Source of the DNA: a virus
IMG/VR virus record: IMGVR_UViG_3300046454_000232
Location: 1-20,023 of that record
Strand: one strand, 5' to 3'
Length of the DNA: 20,023 nt
A model generated the notes under the pieces. It worked only from the letters and a program-made list of their open reading frames with translations. It was not told the origin of the DNA and searched no databases. A program made the position numbers and the translations under genes. Within the stretch, counting starts at the first letter, position 1. Each line of letters begins with the position of its first letter. Below are positions 6,574 through 13,780 of the stretch, in pieces.

Positions 6574-7974
6574 ATGACGCTTAGAAGTACCGTTGCGAGT
6601 ATTATTCGACCGATACTACGAGCGGTCGAAGGCGATTACCGTCCCGGTCCTTATTATCTGCCAGTGAGTGGTGGCACGTTACCAGCAGGTAGTCCGATTA
6701 CCTGGTGGCAGAATGGCGGCAGTATTCAACGTGGTGCTCCCTCCGCAATGGTAGACGCCTGCATTAATGCCTACAGTCAAACCACTGCAATGTGTCCAGG
6801 TGATCACTGGCTAAGTGATGACGAAGGTGGTCGAGACCGTGTGATGACTTCAGACTTGTCGCGCATTCTCCGTGCGCCGAATGAATACCAATCCATCAGT
6901 GATTTTATGTTGAATGCAGTGCGTTCGCTTTACGCAGATGGCAATTGCTATGCGCTAGCGTTGCGCAACAGCCGTTTTGAGATTGCGTCATTGCATCTCA
7001 TGCACCCAGGCAATAGCATGCCGTATGTTGCTGAGAATGGGGAGATCTTTTTCTCATTGGGTGGCAATCCTGTTATCGATCGCGTAATACCAGAAATGGA
7101 TTTGGTGCCTGCGCGAGATGTGCTGCATATCAAGATGAACACCACAGCTTTTGATCTACGTGGTGTCAGTCCGCTGGTTGCGCTGGTTCGAGATATGGCA
7201 GTCAGTGACGCGATCGGTAATCAACAATTGAATTTTTACATGAACCAGGCGCGACCGAGTATTGTGCTTTCTACAGATCTGCGGTTGGATCGAGAAACTA
7301 CCGACATGCTGCGGCAGAAGTGGGATGAGCATTCACGCGGTGTCGGGATCGGCGGTACGCCTATTCTGTCATCTGGCTTAAAACCTTATCCGATGCAGAT
7401 AAATTCTGTGGACGCGCAACTTGCAGACGTGATGAAGATTTCTGACTCGCGTGTTGCAATGGCATATCGTATCCCGCTGCAGATGTTTGGGTTAGGGAGT
7501 GGTCCGGTTGGCTCTACCGAGGCACTAATGCAAATGTGGATTTCTACGGGATTGGGCTTTTGCTTAAACCACGTAGAAGAAGCCATGGGAAACTTCTTTA
7601 AGCTCAATGGCGTCCCAGAAGAATATCTCGAATTTGATACGTCTGCGCTCTTGCGATCTGCTTTCAAGGATCGTGTGGAGGCTTACGCACGATCGGTGCA
7701 AGGAGGAATTCATGCACCGAATGAGGCGCGTGCTGCATTCGATATGGAACAAGTAGCTTACGGTGACGAACCGCGCGTACAGCAGCAGGTCGTTCCATTG
7801 AGTGCAGCGGGAAAAATCCCAGCGAGCCCAGCACCGGGTGCGCCACCGCCAGCACCGGCAGCGGCGGAGGTTAAACCACCGCAGCCTAGTGAACCAAAAG
7901 GCATTACCGATGCTGACAGATCAATCCTCCTCAGTCGCTTCAGATCATCGCATGCCCGTAGCATCTCCGTTTGA
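6574..7974 (+). CDS. HK97-family portal protein
   Basis: Dodecameric ring at the capsid vertex through which DNA enters and leaves, and the nucleus of head assembly. The 466 residues follow the HK97 portal pattern: a W-W-Q-N-G segment, early helices with C-I-N-A-Y-S-Q-T-T-A, the G-N-C-Y-A-L-A-L wing strand, I-K-M-N-T-T-A-F-D-L-R-G-V-S-P-L and Y-M-N-Q-A-R-P-S-I-V-L-S blocks, then R-I-P-L-Q-M-F-G and a C-terminal F-K-D-R-V-E-A-Y (from F364) ... P-N-E-A-R segment. Residues ~415-443 are a proline/alanine-rich, probably disordered tail. Family members usually precede protease and capsid; here the gene follows the capsid, separated by the HNH gene and a small ORF. Its 3' end overlaps the collagen-like gene by 65 bases. 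Confidence 0.93.
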   Translation: MTLRSTVASIIRPILRAVEGDYRPGPYYLPVSGGTLPAGSPITWWQNGGSIQRGAPSAMVDACINAYSQTTAMCPGDHWLSDDEGGRDRVMTSDLSRILRAPNEYQSISDFMLNAVRSLYADGNCYALALRNSRFEIASLHLMHPGNSMPYVAENGEIFFSLGGNPVIDRVIPEMDLVPARDVLHIKMNTTAFDLRGVSPLVALVRDMAVSDAIGNQQLNFYMNQARPSIVLSTDLRLDRETTDMLRQKWDEHSRGVGIGGTPILSSGLKPYPMQINSVDAQLADVMKISDSRVAMAYRIPLQMFGLGSGPVGSTEALMQMWISTGLGFCLNHVEEAMGNFFKLNGVPEEYLEFDTSALLRSAFKDRVEAYARSVQGGIHAPNEARAAFDMEQVAYGDEPRVQQQVVPLSAAGKIPASPAPGAPPPAPAAAEVKPPQPSEPKGITDADRSILLSRFRSSHARSISV

Positions 7975-8920
7975 GTTGCTTGCGGAGGAATTAGGTGCCG
8001 TCGCAGGACGGATAGAACGGGAGTCAGCTTCTAAGATTGCTGCGCTCGTTGCAGATGTGGGTCGCCGGTTTGCAGAACATGAATTGCAAATTGAGCGGCT
8101 GCAGAAGGCACTTGAAGGTGCGATAGCACAACGTATTAATGTTTGGGATCAACTGATCAATGACAAACTGTCATCACTGTGTGATGGTGAGGATGGCCTT
8201 CCGGGCAAAGATGGCATCGATGGCGAGGACGGTGCGCCTGGTAAGGACGGCATTGACGGGAAGGACGGTCTCCAGGGAGTACCAGGAAAGGATGGCGCGG
8301 CAGGTGCAGCAGGACAAGATGGCGCGGCAGGCAGTGCGGGAGTTGATGGCAAAGACGGTAAGGACGGCAGTAACGGCAAAGACGGTGTCGCAGGAAAATT
8401 ACCCAAAGTAAGAGTTTGGAAGGAAGGGGTTTGGTACGACGGTGATGTGGTGCGCCATGTTGGCGGCACGTACCAAGCTGAACGCGATACCGCAGCCACT
8501 CCTGGTTCGAGCGTTGATTGGATTTGTCTTGCTGCTGCTGGGTTGGATGGCGAGGACGGCAAAGATGGAGCAGACGGTAAGTCATTAACGATCCGAGAGA
8601 CGTTTGATCCAACACATAAGTATAGTGCACTAGATGTTGTGACGCTCGATCACAAGTGGTTTGTTGCTAAGGTTGATGATCCAGGGATGTGTCCGGGTCC
8701 TGGCTGGAAGGCGGGTCCTGGGATCGGCCGCACCGGCAAGCCGGGAGAGCCTGGACCGAGGGGGGAGCAAGGTCCAGCCGGTGCGATGATTACGGAATGG
8801 GAAATTCAAGCTAAGACGTTTGAAGCCATTCCTATTATGAGTGATGGCACTGCTGGTTCACCGTTGCAGCTTCGGGAATTGTTTGAGCAGTTTCAAATGG
8901 AGGGCGGCGATGCATTCTAG
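7910..8920 (+). CDS. Collagen-like phage fibre/decoration protein with binding modules
   Basis: A 336-residue modular protein. Residues ~20-75 are a helical, probably coiled-coil trimerisation stretch. Residues 93-162 are 24 unbroken Gly-X-Y triplets, many G-K-D or G-x-D, as in bacterial and phage collagens. Residues ~165-207 have a W-x-x-G-V-W-Y-x-G-D-V-V pattern with G-x-Y-Q-A and a terminal W, like CBM5/12-type carbohydrate-binding modules. A short collagen stretch follows (211-223), then a second similar but diverged module (~228-268), and a third run of triplets (273-291). A trimeric head fibre or decoration binding sugars is the likely role. I use ATG 7910, preceded by AAAGG at 7897-7901; an open frame further upstream lies in the portal gene and is low-complexity basic sequence. 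ATG 7952 is an alternative. Confidence 0.85.
   Translation: MLTDQSSSVASDHRMPVASPFELLAEELGAVAGRIERESASKIAALVADVGRRFAEHELQIERLQKALEGAIAQRINVWDQLINDKLSSLCDGEDGLPGKDGIDGEDGAPGKDGIDGKDGLQGVPGKDGAAGAAGQDGAAGSAGVDGKDGKDGSNGKDGVAGKLPKVRVWKEGVWYDGDVVRHVGGTYQAERDTAATPGSSVDWICLAAAGLDGEDGKDGADGKSLTIRETFDPTHKYSALDVVTLDHKWFVAKVDDPGMCPGPGWKAGPGIGRTGKPGEPGPRGEQGPAGAMITEWEIQAKTFEAIPIMSDGTAGSPLQLRELFEQFQMEGGDAF
8186..8395 (+). repeat. Collagen Gly-X-Y coding repeat, 24 triplets
   Basis: A degenerate 9-base unit (GGN-NNN-NNN) recurs without interruption, with many copies close to GGC AAA GAC. It encodes the main collagen-like segment of the fibre gene. Such tracts often change length by slippage or recombination, so copy number may differ between related phages. 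Shorter tracts of the same kind lie at about 8540-8580 and 8726-8785. Confidence 0.85.
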
Positions 8921-9554
8921 CATTACTGTCACCAAGCCTGCTCCAGATAAAGCGTTAGTAACGCTTTACGAAGCCAAGGTGTCGCTGAAGATACCAACCT
9001 CGAGTACCGACAGCGACGAGATGCTGCGGTTCATTATTCTTCGCGCATCGGATGAAGTGCAGACGTTATGCAGTCGGGTGTTTCCCAAGGAAGAAGTGAT
9101 CGAGACGTTTCGGGAGATCGCCAATCCTATTACGCGGTTGCCGCTTTCCCGTTATCCAGTGAAGCCACAGGATATTATTTCTGTTGCGGTGGATGGGGGT
9201 CCGGTGGATTTCGATATCGATCAGGAGTCAGGCATCCTGACGTTATATGGTGGGAGCTTTTGGTCCGAGAGCGTGATTGCTACGTACGCGGGCGGGTATG
9301 AAATTCCACAGGAAGTGCCACCGGCATTGCGGCAGGCAGTGTTATTGTTCGCACGAGAGACTTACTTTTCATCGCAGCATGGAGATACCTCGGTACGGCA
9401 AATTACTCACAAGGAAAGCCGCATTACGTACTTCGATCCTAGTGCAATGGTAAAGGCAATGAATAGTGGTGGCGGTGGGGGCAGCGGTGGCGGTTCAGCA
9501 GCGCAGAATGCAGCCAAGAGTTTGTTGCAGCGGTACACGAGGTTGACAGCGTGA
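8910..9554 (+). CDS. gp6-like head-tail connector (adaptor) protein
   Basis: A 214-residue protein resembling the HK97 gp6/SPP1 gp15 adaptor group that docks under the portal ring. The N-terminal third has the typical L-Y-E-A-K-V-S-L-K-I-P ... D-E-M-L-R-F-I-I-L-R-A-S-D-E-V pattern, a helix pair, followed by beta strands and a Y-A-G-G-Y-x-x-P-x-x-V-P-P-A-L-R-Q-A-V helix segment near residues 140-160, also characteristic. A glycine-rich linker (G-G-G-G-G-S-G-G-G-S) precedes a short basic C-terminal helix. I chose ATG 8910 because GGAGGG at 8899-8904 precedes it by 5 bases; an in-frame ATG further upstream at 8841 lies deep in the fibre gene. It overlaps the fibre gene by 11 bases. Confidence 0.82.
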   Translation: MHSSITVTKPAPDKALVTLYEAKVSLKIPTSSTDSDEMLRFIILRASDEVQTLCSRVFPKEEVIETFREIANPITRLPLSRYPVKPQDIISVAVDGGPVDFDIDQESGILTLYGGSFWSESVIATYAGGYEIPQEVPPALRQAVLLFARETYFSSQHGDTSVRQITHKESRITYFDPSAMVKAMNSGGGGGSGGGSAAQNAAKSLLQRYTRLTA

Positions 9555-10139
9555 ATGGCCGTTGGCCAGATAGCCAAGCTTGTTGCGGCACTCATAAGCG
9601 GTGAGGGGAATTTAGTTGATAAGTTGTTAGAGACTAAGTTAGAAAAGCTTGGTGAGGATTTTTTAAGAAAACAATTAAGTGGTAGTTTCGGTGTCTTGTC
9701 AGGGATGCCGAAGTTTGGTACCAGTGGCGAGTTTAATAAATTACGTGATGCGTGGTTTAAACAAGGCCATGGTGGTTTTGGCGAGCATGGTGACTTTATT
9801 GAAAAACTTTTCAGCACCATGGAGCATGCGGGGGATAGCAAGGCTCCTGGCGGACGTAGTGGCAATCGTAGGGCGCAAGCTCGCTGGGCTAGGACGGATT
9901 GGGCGCGATCGCGTGCTGACTGGCTGGACAATAAGTGGAAGCATGATTGGCGCACGCAACCGCGTAGCTCGGTTACCGGACAGTGGTTGCCGGGACGGCT
10001 CGATAACATCGCGGCGACACTTCGGTATCAGGGCAGTAAGGCGGGACGTAGAACCTTGCGGCGACGTAAGCAGCGTAGGAAGGCAAGGTTGAGTGGACGT
10101 AGGGCAGCTAGGAAGTTGTTTAAAGGGTTGAAGCGATAA
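9555..10139 (+). CDS. Highly basic phage neck-region protein, unknown function
   Basis: A 194-residue protein I do not recognise. The N-terminus (residues ~5-45) is helical and amphipathic; the middle is Gly/Phe/His-rich; residues ~104-150 are strikingly rich in W, R and D (W-A-R-T-D-W-A-R-S-R-A-D-W); the last ~35 residues are an R/K cluster suited to binding nucleic acid or acidic protein surfaces. It starts immediately after the connector stop (TGA-ATG), so translation is probably coupled, and the start has no separate strong ribosome site. Its place between connector and head-closure genes is where neck proteins often lie, so a neck or DNA-contacting role is a reasonable inference but unproven. 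Confidence 0.65.
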   Translation: MAVGQIAKLVAALISGEGNLVDKLLETKLEKLGEDFLRKQLSGSFGVLSGMPKFGTSGEFNKLRDAWFKQGHGGFGEHGDFIEKLFSTMEHAGDSKAPGGRSGNRRAQARWARTDWARSRADWLDNKWKHDWRTQPRSSVTGQWLPGRLDNIAATLRYQGSKAGRRTLRRRKQRRKARLSGRRAARKLFKGLKR

Positions 10140-10140
10140 C

Positions 10141-10503
10141 ATGGCAATCAATTTTTCTCAGCAACTTTATATACATGCGCAGGATACTTACAGTCGTGCT
10201 GTGGTGTTTACGCCGAAGGCAAGCCAACCGAATGGTCCAGCTTATACCGCGCGTGGTATCCTAGAGCAGGAAGCGATCGACGTTGCCGGGTTAGACAATT
10301 CTATCATTTCTGAAATGCGTATCATTCTCGATATCCGAGATGCAGAGTTTGCGGTACAGCCATTGCAGGGTGACCTGGTAGACATCCCTGCTGACAGCAG
10401 CGGGTTACCTTTAGAGGGACAGTTTGAAGTGATTGACTCGGATCAGAATGGTGGCGGTGAGACAACATTGACGCTGCGGCGAATGGTGCAGGCTAAGCCA
10501 TGA
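10141..10503 (+). CDS. Probable head-closure (head-tail joining) protein
   Basis: A 120-residue, beta-rich protein with the size, pattern and gene position of phage head-closure or head-tail joining proteins. It has a T-A-R-G-I-L strand near residue 37, a central L-Q-G-D-L-V-D-I-P strand, and a C-terminal F-E-V-I-D-S-D-Q-N-G-G-G-E-T-T-L-T-L-R-R hairpin typical of this small-barrel group. It would seal the capsid under the connector and offer a surface to the tail. The ATG is 1 base after the preceding stop and the TGA overlaps the next gene's start as ATGA (10500-10503). The assignment rests on pattern and order. Confidence 0.6.
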   Translation: MAINFSQQLYIHAQDTYSRAVVFTPKASQPNGPAYTARGILEQEAIDVAGLDNSIISEMRIILDIRDAEFAVQPLQGDLVDIPADSSGLPLEGQFEVIDSDQNGGGETTLTLRRMVQAKP

Positions 10504-11129
10504 CGGCTAGTAGTTATGCCATGATTGTGCGGGATGAGATCTTGGCTCGAGCTAAGTCGATGCCGTTTTTTGCTACGTTTAAGTTTGGCACTAACAAGGC
10601 AGAGCAGGTGCAGCCAGAGAAAATTCCATTTTGCGGTGTTTATTTTATTAGCGAAGATTTAACTCCAGATGGTGATGCCGATGTAGGGGAGCCACGTTTT
10701 CGTTCTTCAGTACTTTATGGTGTTTCGATCGTAGTGCAAAATAATGATGCAGCGGCAGCTGAGAATAAATTGGATGAAGCATGGGTGCTGGTCGCTGATC
10801 GTATATTCAGAGATCCGTCATTGTACATGAACCCAGCAGCGCAGATCCAGGCATATGTGCGAGGTAATCGAACTCATCAGTTTGGTTCTGTTGGTGCTGA
10901 TAATTCTATTCCCGTTGCGGAGTGCCGCTTCACATTGACATGTGATCTTGGCACCATTGACTTTCCGCCGGTTATTGATGATGATTTCAATACGCTGCAT
11001 GTCACGACTCAATGGCCGTCTGGTGGCACACCGGCAGAAATTGCAGAGGTTCAGCAAGTGCAAGCTGAGTATGATCTTCCTCAGAATAAGGAGAAGGAAA
11101 ATGGTAAAGGTAGTTCCGAAAAACGATAG
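10500..11129 (+). CDS. Probable tail terminator/completion protein
   Basis: A 209-residue protein placed between head closure and the sheath genes, where the tail terminator that caps the tube and joins it to the head is normally encoded. The N-terminal helix (Y-A-M-I-V-R-D-E-I-L-A-R), the I-P-F-C-G-V-Y-F strand, the Y-G-V-S-I-V-V-Q-N-N-D strand and an A-E-C-R-F-T-L-T-C strand alternate in the alpha/beta order of tail terminators. The last ~45 residues are polar and probably flexible. The gene overlaps the following DUF2635 gene by 29 bases. The function is inferred from order and fold pattern rather than a diagnostic motif. Confidence 0.6.
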   Translation: MTASSYAMIVRDEILARAKSMPFFATFKFGTNKAEQVQPEKIPFCGVYFISEDLTPDGDADVGEPRFRSSVLYGVSIVVQNNDAAAAENKLDEAWVLVADRIFRDPSLYMNPAAQIQAYVRGNRTHQFGSVGADNSIPVAECRFTLTCDLGTIDFPPVIDDDFNTLHVTTQWPSGGTPAEIAEVQQVQAEYDLPQNKEKENGKGSSEKR

Positions 11130-11343
11130 CATTCGTAAGTTGCTCAAGCATCCTACTGCGGGACCGTTCCGCACAGAAGGCTCGTCGGATTGGCCGGATG
11201 ATTCGTTTACTGCTCGTCGTATGGCTGACGGAGATGTGATACTCGAGCAGCACGCTGAGAAGAAGGTAGAGCAGCACGAAGAAGACAAGCCTAACGCTGA
11301 TAAGGCTGCTGAGAAGGCTAAGTCAGCTAAGGCTCGCGAGTAG
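11101..11343 (+). CDS. DUF2635-like small Mu-type tail-region protein
   Basis: An 80-residue protein of the DUF2635 kind that in Mu-like phages lies just upstream of the sheath gene (Mu gp38 position). The N-terminal V-K-V-V-P-K, the central T-E-G-S-S-D-W-P-D-D-S-F-T-A-R-R and the M-A-D-G-D-V segment match that family's pattern of a short beta-rich core ending in R-R-x-x-D-G-D-V. The final third is a lysine/glutamate/alanine helix. I set the start at ATG 11101 because AAGGAG at 11088-11093 lies 7 bases upstream; the open frame runs further back, but only inside the preceding gene. The family's function is unknown. Confidence 0.8.
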   Translation: MVKVVPKNDSIRKLLKHPTAGPFRTEGSSDWPDDSFTARRMADGDVILEQHAEKKVEQHEEDKPNADKAAEKAKSAKARE

Positions 11344-11371
11344 TTTAACAGACCACACAAAGGAGGGCAGC

Positions 11372-12901
11372 ATGCCCATCTCTTTTAGTCAGATACCGGC
11401 AAATTGGCGCATGCCATTGTACTGGGTCGAGTTGGATCCATCGAAAGCCGGACTTGGTACTTTTGCTGGGCGTTCATTGCTTGTTGGAATTATGAACACC
11501 ACAGCGGGAGCCGGTAAAGGAACAGCAATACCGGACGTTCCGATTGCCGTTGCATCACAGGCGCAGGCTGATGCGTTGTTCGGTCAAGGCTCAATGCTCT
11601 CTGGAATGTTCAAGGCTTTCTACGCCAACAATTGGGCGAACGAAGTCTGGGCTTTGCCGGTCTCTGAGCCGACTGGTGCTGCTGCTGCCGGTGCAATTGT
11701 AGTAGCGACGGGACCGACAGCCGCTGGAATAATTGATCTTTATATCGCTGGCCGCAACGTTCCGGTCTACGTTGGTGCAACTGATACCGTTACACAAATT
11801 GGTACGTCAATCGCCGCAGCCATTACCGCAGATCCTAATCTGCCGGTGACTGCTATTGCCACGGCGGGTTCGGTTGCGGTGACTGCTAAGTTCAAGGGTA
11901 CTCCTGGCAATGATATCAAACTGAGCGATAGTTATTACGGCACTGTCGGAGGCGAACAGCTTCCGCAGGGTGTGACGATGACTTATACACAGCCGACTGG
12001 TGGTGTCGGTGATCCGCTCTTTACGACTGCCATTAGTAACCTTGGCGAAACAGAAGTAGATTACGTCTGCATGCCGTTCACTGACTCCACGTCAATGCTG
12101 GCGTGGGAAACAGAATTCGGTTTTGGTGATACCGGACGTTGGGGATTTATCCGGCAGCACTATGGGCAGATCTTTAATGCCAAGCGAGGCATCTACTCCG
12201 ACCTGTTGGCGTTTGGCGACACGCGCAACAGTGCCCAGATGTCTGTGATGGGTATTGAGGTTGGCAGTCCAACGCCAACTTATGAATGGGCGGCAGCTTA
12301 CACTGCGAAAGCTGCACGTGCATTGCTCAACGATCCTGCTCGTCCATTGCAGACGTTGTCGTTGGAAAGTTGTCTGCCTGCGCAAAGTCATTATCGGTTC
12401 TTGTTGTCGGAATTGAATGCGCTGGCCTACAGCGGCATCGCGACCCAGCGCACGATGACTACGGTGCCGGTGATCATGCGGGAAACTACCACCTACACCA
12501 AGAATCTTTATGGCAATACCGACGATGCATATGAATTGGTGACAACTCCAGCAACACTGACCAAGCTGTTGCGCAATCAGCGACAGGCGATCACCAGCAA
12601 ATTCCCGCGTCACAAACTTGCTGATGATGGCACCAGGTTCGGTGCCGGGCAGGCGATCGTAACTCCTAAGATCATCAAGGCGGAGCTCGTTGCGGAATAC
12701 CGTATTGATGAGTTCAATGGGTTGGTGGAGAACGGTAAGGCATTCAAGGCCAACTTGATTGTCGAACGTGACCCCAACGATCCAAACCGCGTTAACGTTC
12801 TCTATCCGCCTGACCTGATTAATCAGTTGCGGGTGTTCGCGGTACTTGCTCAGTTCAGGCTGCAGTATGATCGCGGTCTGGATACTGTCATCGCAGCGTA
12901 A
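11372..12901 (+). CDS. Contractile tail sheath protein (Mu gpL-like)
   Basis: Subunit of the contractile sheath that surrounds the tail tube and drives it through the host envelope. The 509 residues match the Mu gpL-type sheath in order and style: N-terminal I-S-F-S-Q-I-P-A-N-W-R-M-P-L-Y, a G-R-S-L-L-V-G strand, A-F-Y-A-N-N-W-A-N-E-V-W-A-L-P, the variable domain with repeated V-A-T/V-T-A strands, and then D-Y-V-C-M-P-F-T-D with G-R-W-G-F-I-R-Q-H-Y-G. A long C-terminal region ends in strands that normally link neighbouring subunits (F-N-G-L-V-E-N through F-K-A-N-L-I-V-E-R-D). Its ribosome site AAGGAGGG (11360-11367) is the strongest in the window, in keeping with a protein needed in many copies. 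The length is normal. Confidence 0.93.
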   Translation: MPISFSQIPANWRMPLYWVELDPSKAGLGTFAGRSLLVGIMNTTAGAGKGTAIPDVPIAVASQAQADALFGQGSMLSGMFKAFYANNWANEVWALPVSEPTGAAAAGAIVVATGPTAAGIIDLYIAGRNVPVYVGATDTVTQIGTSIAAAITADPNLPVTAIATAGSVAVTAKFKGTPGNDIKLSDSYYGTVGGEQLPQGVTMTYTQPTGGVGDPLFTTAISNLGETEVDYVCMPFTDSTSMLAWETEFGFGDTGRWGFIRQHYGQIFNAKRGIYSDLLAFGDTRNSAQMSVMGIEVGSPTPTYEWAAAYTAKAARALLNDPARPLQTLSLESCLPAQSHYRFLLSELNALAYSGIATQRTMTTVPVIMRETTTYTKNLYGNTDDAYELVTTPATLTKLLRNQRQAITSKFPRHKLADDGTRFGAGQAIVTPKIIKAELVAEYRIDEFNGLVENGKAFKANLIVERDPNDPNRVNVLYPPDLINQLRVFAVLAQFRLQYDRGLDTVIAA

Positions 12902-12932
12902 TTAGGTTCGGCCATAGGAAAGGGTTTAACAC

Positions 12933-13295
12933 ATGGCTCAGAGAATAGCAGGGATTGCCTATCTCAAGGTTGATGGCAATCAGTACCCGTTGCGTGGTAA
13001 CTTTACTATCACGCCATCGGTAATCGAGCGTGCTGGCCTTGCTGGCCAGGATTACATTCATGGCTACAGTGAACTGCCGAGGGTGCCTTCGATTGAAGGC
13101 GATGTCTCGACAGTGCCGGGTCTCTCGATCGAAGATTTCGAGGCTCAGGTTAATGTGACTGTGACTGCAGAGTTGGCTAATAATGCCACGTACGTGTTGC
13201 GTGAGGGTTGGTGCGTATCGGCCCTTGCTATCAATGCCCGTGACGGCTTAGTCCGGGTGAAGTGGGAAGGTGTTAGCTGCGATGAGATCCAATAG
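12933..13295 (+). CDS. Tail tube protein (Mu gpM-like)
   Basis: A 120-residue tube subunit, stacked as rings inside the sheath to form the DNA channel. The sequence follows the Mu gpM/Tail_tube family: A-Y-L-K-V-D-G strand, R-G-N-F-T-I-T-P, E-R-A-G-L-A-G-Q-D-Y-I-H-G-Y, P-S-I-E-G-D-V-S-T, and a C-terminal G-L-V-R-V-K-W-E-G strand. AGGAAAGGG at about 12917-12925 supports the ATG. It ends at a single TAG (13293-13295) in the same reading frame as the downstream chaperone, and that frame is open and protein-like from the next codon onward, which is unusual and is discussed as a finding. Confidence 0.9.
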   Translation: MAQRIAGIAYLKVDGNQYPLRGNFTITPSVIERAGLAGQDYIHGYSELPRVPSIEGDVSTVPGLSIEDFEAQVNVTVTAELANNATYVLREGWCVSALAINARDGLVRVKWEGVSCDEIQ

Positions 13296-13340
13296 ACAGA
13301 CCCTAAAAAAGTCAATGGTACAGAAGTCTCTACTGACTTA

Positions 13341-13622
13341 GTGATACCGCTGCGCAAGAAGGTCATTGCGCATGGTGAAGAAATTCAGGAGTTGAAGTTT
13401 CGTGAACCAACTGCTGGGGATATTGAAATCTGTGGCACGCCAGTTATGATTGATTTTATGTCTGGTGAGCAGCCGAAGATGACATTCGAGACCAAAGCGA
13501 TGTTTGCTATGATGTCTCGGTTGGCTGGAGTGCCGCCGTCTACGATCAAATCATTGCATCCAAAGGACTGGGGATACGCAGCCCTTGCTCTCGCTCATCG
13601 TTTTTTTATTCCAGAGATGTAG
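13341..13622 (+). CDS. Tail assembly chaperone, 0-frame product (Mu gp41-like)
   Basis: Short form of the tail assembly chaperone that coats the tape-measure protein during tube assembly. From the GTG at 13341 it is 93 residues. The E-L-K-F-R-E-P-T-A-G-D-I-E motif (residues 17-29) and the later M-M-S-R-L-A-G-V-P-P-S-T-I and D-W-G-Y-A-A-L-A-L helices are typical of Mu gp41-type chaperones. It ends at TAG 13620-13622, just after a run of seven Ts. The start is uncertain: the frame is open back to codon 13296 with sequence that reads like the true N-terminus (T-D-P-K-K-V-N-G-T-E-V), but it contains no ATG, and the GTG has only a weak ribosome site. Confidence 0.82.
   Translation: MIPLRKKVIAHGEEIQELKFREPTAGDIEICGTPVMIDFMSGEQPKMTFETKAMFAMMSRLAGVPPSTIKSLHPKDWGYAALALAHRFFIPEM
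13601..13607 (+). promoter_or_regulatory. Programmed -1 ribosomal frameshift site (T TTT TTT)
   Basis: Seven Ts are set as T TTT TTT relative to the chaperone frame (codons TTT 13602-13604 and 13605-13607), which exactly fits the X XXY YYZ slippery rule. Slipping back one base places the ribosome in the frame that stays open to 13780, as in other tape-measure chaperone pairs. GAGGGAGG at 13622-13629 lies 14 bases downstream; I see no clear stimulatory hairpin. Confidence 0.85.
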
Positions 13623-13780
13623 AGGGAGGTTTTATTCTGGATTGTTATCGGCTGGCAAAATACTATGGGCGCAACCCGCGTGAGTTTCTTGATATGCCGT
13701 TCTCAGAAATAGAGCGGCATATTAACTGGACAACCAAGCTAGAAGAGATACTTCGGCCGGTGGACCCTAGCGATGGCTGA
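13607..13780 (+). CDS. -1 frameshift extension of the tail assembly chaperone
   Basis: After slippage at the T7 run, 57 further residues are read to TGA 13778-13780, giving a fusion of about 146 residues from GTG 13341. The extension contains D-C-Y-R-L-A-K-Y-Y-G-R-N-P-R-E-F-L-D-M-P (from ~13640), a motif typical of the second half of Mu gp41-type chaperones, then I-N-W-T-T-K-L-E-E-I-L-R-P. In known phages the long form is made at low level and binds the tape measure through this part. No ATG or GTG in this frame could start the conserved block alone, which argues for frameshifting. It overlaps the first tape-measure start by 8 bases. Confidence 0.85.
   Translation, partial: YSRDVEGGFILDCYRLAKYYGRNPREFLDMPFSEIERHINWTTKLEEILRPVDPSDG

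Noticed and set aside
7802-7909. Upstream extension of the collagen-like protein to an earlier ATG at 7802
   Set aside because: The added 36 residues are low-complexity R/Q/H sequence read out of frame from the portal's coding region, with no ribosome site; ATG 7910 fits better.
8186-8395. Regular short repeats as a possible CRISPR array
   Set aside because: The 9-base periodic unit is in frame and encodes collagen triplets; there are no spacers of uniform length.
8149-8562. Minus-strand open frame with S/P/A-rich repeats opposite the collagen segment
   Set aside because: The repeats are the reverse complement of Gly-X-Y codons, not an independent protein.
8841-8909. Longer N-terminus for the gp6-like connector from ATG 8841
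   Set aside because: It lies inside the fibre gene, has no ribosome site, and GGAGGG directly precedes ATG 8910 where family-like sequence begins.
9407-10009. 200-residue open frame on the minus strand
   Set aside because: It is antisense to the connector and basic-protein genes, has biased Pro/Ser/Leu composition, and lacks a ribosome site or recognisable domain.
10942-11100. Longer version of the DUF2635 protein from ATG 10942
   Set aside because: The extra 53 residues are an out-of-frame reading of the tail terminator gene; AAGGAG at 11088-11093 marks ATG 11101.
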